Source of the DNA: Acidobacteriota bacterium | GTDB lineage: Bacteria > Acidobacteriota > Thermoanaerobaculia > Multivoradales > SZUA-115 | Assembly: GCA_003231035.1 (NCBI GenBank) | Contig: QIHU01000114.1 | Coordinates: 1 to 7,955, forward strand | Reading direction: 5' to 3' | Length of the DNA: 7,955 bases | Part shown: positions 5,737 to 7,955 of the stretch, one piece after another | Layout of the letters: each line of letters starts with the position of its first letter | How positions within the stretch are numbered: the first letter of the stretch is position 1 | Notes under the pieces: generated by a model | What the model saw: the letters and a program-made list of their open reading frames with translations, nothing else | The model's database searches: none | Told to the model about the DNA's origin: nothing | Translations under genes and position numbers: made by a program

Positions 5737-7955
5737 AGCTCACCCTCTTCGAGTTCATCTTCAATCTCCACTTGCGCGCTATCCCTTCCTGGATCCAGCA
5801 CCATCACGATGGCGGCGAGGTGCTCGGCCAGCTTGTTGAGGGTCTGAGTCTCGAAGAAGGCCCGGAGCGGCAGTTTCACTCCCAGCACCGAGCGCACGCG
5901 GGAAACCACCTGAGTGGCGAGCAGGGAGTGGCCGCCAAGGTCGAAGAAGTTGTCGTGGATACCGACCCTGTCAACCCCCAAGACCTCTTGCCAGATCGCC
6001 GCGAGCTTTCCCTCCATGGTGCTGCGTGGAGCCACATAAGCCGCATCCCGAGCTCTGGTTCGAGCGCCGTCCGGGGCCGGTAGAGCCCGCCGGTCCAACT
6101 TGCCGTTGGAGGTCAAGGGCAGCTCTTCCATCAGCACAAAGGCCGAGGGCACCATGTAGTCCGGTAGCCGCGAGCCCAGAAAGCTCCGCAAGACCGGGAC
6201 CGAACGGCGAACGAACCGACCTTGAAGCGGGCGGCTGCAATACTGCGCCAACTCGGGATCTCCCGCGGCCGGCCGTGGTTCGCTCAGCCAGCTCGACAGG
6301 GGCGCCTCATCCTCTCGCCCAACCACCCGCAGTAGGGCCTCGAACCGTCCGTCGAATCCGGGCTCGGCCCACCCCAACTCCAACTCGTACCCCGCTTCGT
6401 CGGCAAGCGCCGCGAGATCGGCGGGATCGATCGCCGACGCACCGGTCGCGAGAGATTGGCGCAGCTCATCCACCGTCGCCAGACCCTCCCCCGAGTCGAG
6501 GTAGGCCACTGCCCGAGTTGCTGACGCCGTGCGCGCATTCCTCAACTGTCTAGCCGCTAAGAAATCGGGACGGCTCGCCAACCGGCGACGCAGAAAGTCT
6601 AGGTCGATCTCCTGGGTGCCGCCGTCGACGCTCACCGCTCCGGCGGGCGGATCGACCCGTTTGGGGGCTCCCGCGGCACCGGCGAAACGCAGTATCACCT
6701 GATAGCGAAAGGCGGTCAACTCGTTGTGCGCCTTGCCGAACTTAGGATGAACCTCGACCCGCTCGATGGCCGGCGTCCGCTCCTGCATGGCGGCGAAGAA
6801 CGAGGGGGATACCGTCAACTCGTTCTCCTCCACCAACCGGCGCTGAATGCGTAAGCGTAGCGCATCGAGCGCCATCCCTTCCGGCGCCTGAAACAGCTCC
6901 ACAGCGGTGGCAAATGCCTCGTTCAGAGGTTGACTGCGCAAATCGCCGAGGAAGAGACAGCCTCCCGGAGCAAGAATCCGTTGCGCCCCCACGATGACCT
7001 CGGCCAGGTATTCGGCGGTCGGAAAGTACTGCACCACCGAGTTCAAGATCACGGTGTCAAAACTCCCAGCGGCGATGCCTTCAAAGACATCCGCCGGCTG
7101 GCAGACTAACTCCACTTGCGGCAGCCGGTCGCCGACCGTCTTCTCCAGATAGTGGATCGCCTCCTGGGAGAGGTCGGTGCCGAGGTAACGCTCACAGCCC
7201 GGGGCCAAGCGGAAGAGGAGCATCCCGGTACCGCAGCCGATCTCTAGAATGCGGCGCGGTTTCTCGGCCGCGATGCGCTCGATGGTGTCGTCCAGCCACT
7301 GTCGCATCTCCTGAGCCGGCAACGGCTCTCCGGTGTAGGTGCTCTCCCAGCCGATGATGTTGAAGGTCGGATCGTCCAACGGTGAGTCCTTGAGGTAGAG
7401 GTCGTCGAAGACCATCCCCCACTCATCGACCTGCTCCTCTCCGGCCGCCTCGTCGGTGACCTCCTCGTTGAGATAGTCGGCCTCCTGCACCACGTAGGCC
7501 ACCAGCCGTTTGTCGCCGCCCTCGCTCAACCGCGCCAAGACCGCCGCATCGCGCACCGCCGGGTGGGCGCGCAACGAGGCTTCGATCTCTTCCAGCTCGA
7601 TACGGAAGCCGCGAATCTTGACTTGGGTGTCGTCGCGACCATGAAAGTCCATCCACCCGTCGGCCGACCAACTGGCCCGGTCGCCGGTGTCGTACATGCG
7701 CTCACCCGGCCGACTGGGGAATGGATTCGGTAGGAAGCGCAGGGCGGTCAGGCCGGGCTGACCGAAGTAGCCACGGGCCAGGCCGTCGCCGACGACGAAC
7801 AGAGTGCCGATGACGCCAGTCGGGGTCACCAGCCCTCGCCGGTCGAGAATCAGGGTCCCGCCATGGGCGATCGATCTGCCGATGGGCAGGGGCGTTCGCA
7901 CCTCGTCCACTCGCCGCATGGGGATGGAACTGGTAAAGGTAGTGTTCTCCGTCGG
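5733..7955 (-). CDS. NRPS C-terminal part: A domain with embedded N-methyltransferase, PCP, acidic docking tail (5' end outside window)
   Basis: This is the last 740 residues of a non-ribosomal peptide synthetase; the frame is open at the right edge, so the true start lies outside. An ATG at 7919 is internal to the A domain and is not a start. Numbering from the window edge, the order is: A-domain motif A5 (PTENTTF, residues 1-7), A6 (around 50-63), A7 (YDTGD, 88-92), A8 (KIRGFRIELEEIE, 113-125), an inserted methyltransferase (about 173-424), A9 (LPDYMVP), A10 with the catalytic lysine in SNGKLDR (K619), and a PCP with the phosphopantetheine serine in GGHS (S677). It ends in a strongly acidic tail (last residues EDELEEGEL) and a TGA. 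The protein loads an amino acid as an aminoacyl adenylate, tethers it to the PCP, methylates its amino group, and hands the chain to the next protein. The T and F at Stachelhaus positions 330 and 331 fit branched aliphatic codes such as those of Val or Ile, but the rest of the code is outside the window. No E or TE domain follows the PCP, so the product must move on to gene 2. Confidence 0.97.
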   Translation of the reverse strand, partial: PTENTTFTSSIPMRRVDEVRTPLPIGRSIAHGGTLILDRRGLVTPTGVIGTLFVVGDGLARGYFGQPGLTALRFLPNPFPSRPGERMYDTGDRASWSADGWMDFHGRDDTQVKIRGFRIELEEIEASLRAHPAVRDAAVLARLSEGGDKRLVAYVVQEADYLNEEVTDEAAGEEQVDEWGMVFDDLYLKDSPLDDPTFNIIGWESTYTGEPLPAQEMRQWLDDTIERIAAEKPRRILEIGCGTGMLLFRLAPGCERYLGTDLSQEAIHYLEKTVGDRLPQVELVCQPADVFEGIAAGSFDTVILNSVVQYFPTAEYLAEVIVGAQRILAPGGCLFLGDLRSQPLNEAFATAVELFQAPEGMALDALRLRIQRRLVEENELTVSPSFFAAMQERTPAIERVEVHPKFGKAHNELTAFRYQVILRFAGAAGAPKRVDPPAGAVSVDGGTQEIDLDFLRRRLASRPDFLAARQLRNARTASATRAVAYLDSGEGLATVDELRQSLATGASAIDPADLAALADEAGYELELGWAEPGFDGRFEALLRVVGREDEAPLSSWLSEPRPAAGDPELAQYCSRPLQGRFVRRSVPVLRSFLGSRLPDYMVPSAFVLMEELPLTSNGKLDRRALPAPDGARTRARDAAYVAPRSTMEGKLAAIWQEVLGVDRVGIHDNFFDLGGHSLLATQVVSRVRSVLGVKLPLRAFFETQTLNKLAEHLAAIVMVLDPGRDSAQVEIEDELEEGEL
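5734..5750 (-). promoter_or_regulatory. Ribosome binding site and ATGA start/stop overlap
   Basis: On the minus strand the bases before the gene 2 start read GAAGAGGGTGAGCT then ATGA. GAGG (5744-5747) lies seven bases before the ATG and is a good Shine-Dalgarno sequence, although it sits within the last codons of gene 1. The ATG of gene 2 shares its last two bases with the TGA of gene 1. This is the usual arrangement for translational coupling and explains how the two partners could be made in similar amounts. Confidence 0.85.
5736..5822 (-). other. Acidic C-terminal tail of gene 1, probable docking peptide
   Basis: After the carrier domain of gene 1 comes a tail of about 29 residues with no catalytic motif. 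Its last 11 residues (EIEDELEEGEL) contain seven acidic side chains. C-terminal acidic short linear motifs ending in forms like EEGEL or EEIEL are, as far as I know, common partners of TubC-type docking domains in bacterial NRPS and PKS systems, and the very next protein begins with such a domain. The pairing is inferred from position and charge. Confidence 0.7.
5838..6038 (-). other. Peptidyl carrier protein domain of gene 1
   Basis: The core is DNFFDLGGHSLLATQVVSR, with S677 (codon at 5925-5927) as the site for the 4'-phosphopantetheine arm. It is preceded by an A-PCP linker and the usual helix 1 (LAAIWQEVLGV). It carries the N-methylated aminoacyl or peptidyl group to the first C domain of gene 2. 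The 19-residue core is identical to that of the PCP in gene 2, but the codons differ at many positions. Confidence 0.95.
6051..6683 (-). other. Post-nMT linker and A-domain C-terminal subdomain of gene 1
   Basis: After the methyltransferase there is a region of about 170 residues (from APKRVDPPAG, including LRRRLASRPDFLAARQLRNA and LELGWAEPGFDGRFEALLR) that is usual in nMT-containing modules but carries no catalytic motif that I recognise. It leads into A9 (LPDYMVPSAFV) and A10 (LTSNGKLDRRALP). K619 in NGKLD is the lysine that contacts the substrate and adenylate. Both A9 and A10 match consensus, so the split A domain appears intact. Confidence 0.88.
6684..7439 (-). other. Embedded N-methyltransferase domain
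   Basis: About 250 residues are inserted between A8 and A9 of the gene 1 A domain. The SAM-binding motif I is clear (ILEIGCGTG, residues 236-244 from the window edge), followed at the expected distance by an acidic residue in YLGTDLS. Upstream is a DPTFNIIGW segment with YTGEPLP, and downstream an NSVVQYFP segment and a KAHNELTAFRYQVILRF end, all typical of nMT domains in NRPS. It would transfer a methyl group from S-adenosylmethionine to the amino nitrogen of the PCP-bound amino acid before condensation. The position inside the A domain argues for N- rather than C- or O-methylation. All the expected motifs are present, so it is probably active. Confidence 0.93.
7485..7955 (-). other. Adenylation domain of gene 1, motifs A5 to A8 (partial)
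   Basis: The visible part starts inside motif A5 (PTENTTF). A6 is seen as GTLFVVGDGLARGY, A7 as YDTGD, and A8 as KIRGFRIELEEIE. The substrate-binding residues before A5 (positions 235-322 in GrsA numbering) lie outside the window. The two that can be read, T at 330 and F at 331, occur in many Val and Ile codes ending in TFK. The A domain is interrupted after A8 and resumes downstream of the methyltransferase with A9 and A10. Confidence 0.93.

Noticed and set aside
2347..6038. The identical 19-residue PCP core in both genes as a sign of recent duplication or gene conversion
   Set aside because: The codons differ at many synonymous positions and the sequences diverge right after the core, so ordinary conservation of a carrier motif is enough.
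7917..7919. ATG at 7919 as the start of gene 1
   Set aside because: The open frame continues to the right edge and the codons before it encode the A5 motif PTENTTF, so this methionine is inside the A domain.

Overview
The whole window is non-ribosomal peptide synthetase (NRPS) coding sequence, all on the minus strand, so it reads from right to left. Two large genes meet in the middle and each runs off an edge. The 3' end of an upstream NRPS (7955 to 5733, 740 visible residues) is followed, with an ATGA overlap at 5733-5736, by the 5' part of a second NRPS (5736 to 1, 1912 visible residues, still open at the left edge). I see no intergenic space, RNA gene, mobile element, CRISPR array, or terminator. 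The promoter presumably lies beyond the right edge.

Layout in order of transcription. Gene 1: second half of an adenylation (A) domain from core motif A5 onward, interrupted after A8 by an S-adenosylmethionine-dependent N-methyltransferase, then the A-domain C-terminal subdomain, a peptidyl carrier protein (PCP), and a short acidic tail. Gene 2: a small N-terminal docking domain of the TubC_N type, then condensation (C), A, PCP, C, and the start of another A domain, cut at the window edge just after the ILGGEA motif. The assembly line here is therefore [..A(nMT)-PCP-tail] -> [dock-C-A-PCP-C-A..].

How they work together. Gene 1 activates an amino acid, N-methylates it on the carrier, and passes the chain to gene 2. 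The acidic C-terminal tail of gene 1 and the N-terminal docking domain of gene 2 look like a matched non-covalent pair, and the translational overlap would help make the two proteins in step. Gene 2 then condenses the chain with a residue chosen by its first A domain (specificity code read by eye as D-A-F-L-F-G-A-V-I-K, probably hydrophobic) and then with a residue chosen by its second A domain (partial code D-A-E-G-I-G). No epimerase, cyclisation, or thioesterase domain is visible, so neither the start nor the release of the peptide is in view.

Organism. The DNA is GC-rich (60-base rows I counted ranged from 57 to 75 % G+C), and the domain style (embedded nMT, TubC-like docking) is seen in myxobacteria, cyanobacteria, and other natural-product-rich bacteria. 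The high G+C argues against most cyanobacteria. I cannot name the organism. The machinery is of known families. What may be new is the particular order of modules and their substrate codes.
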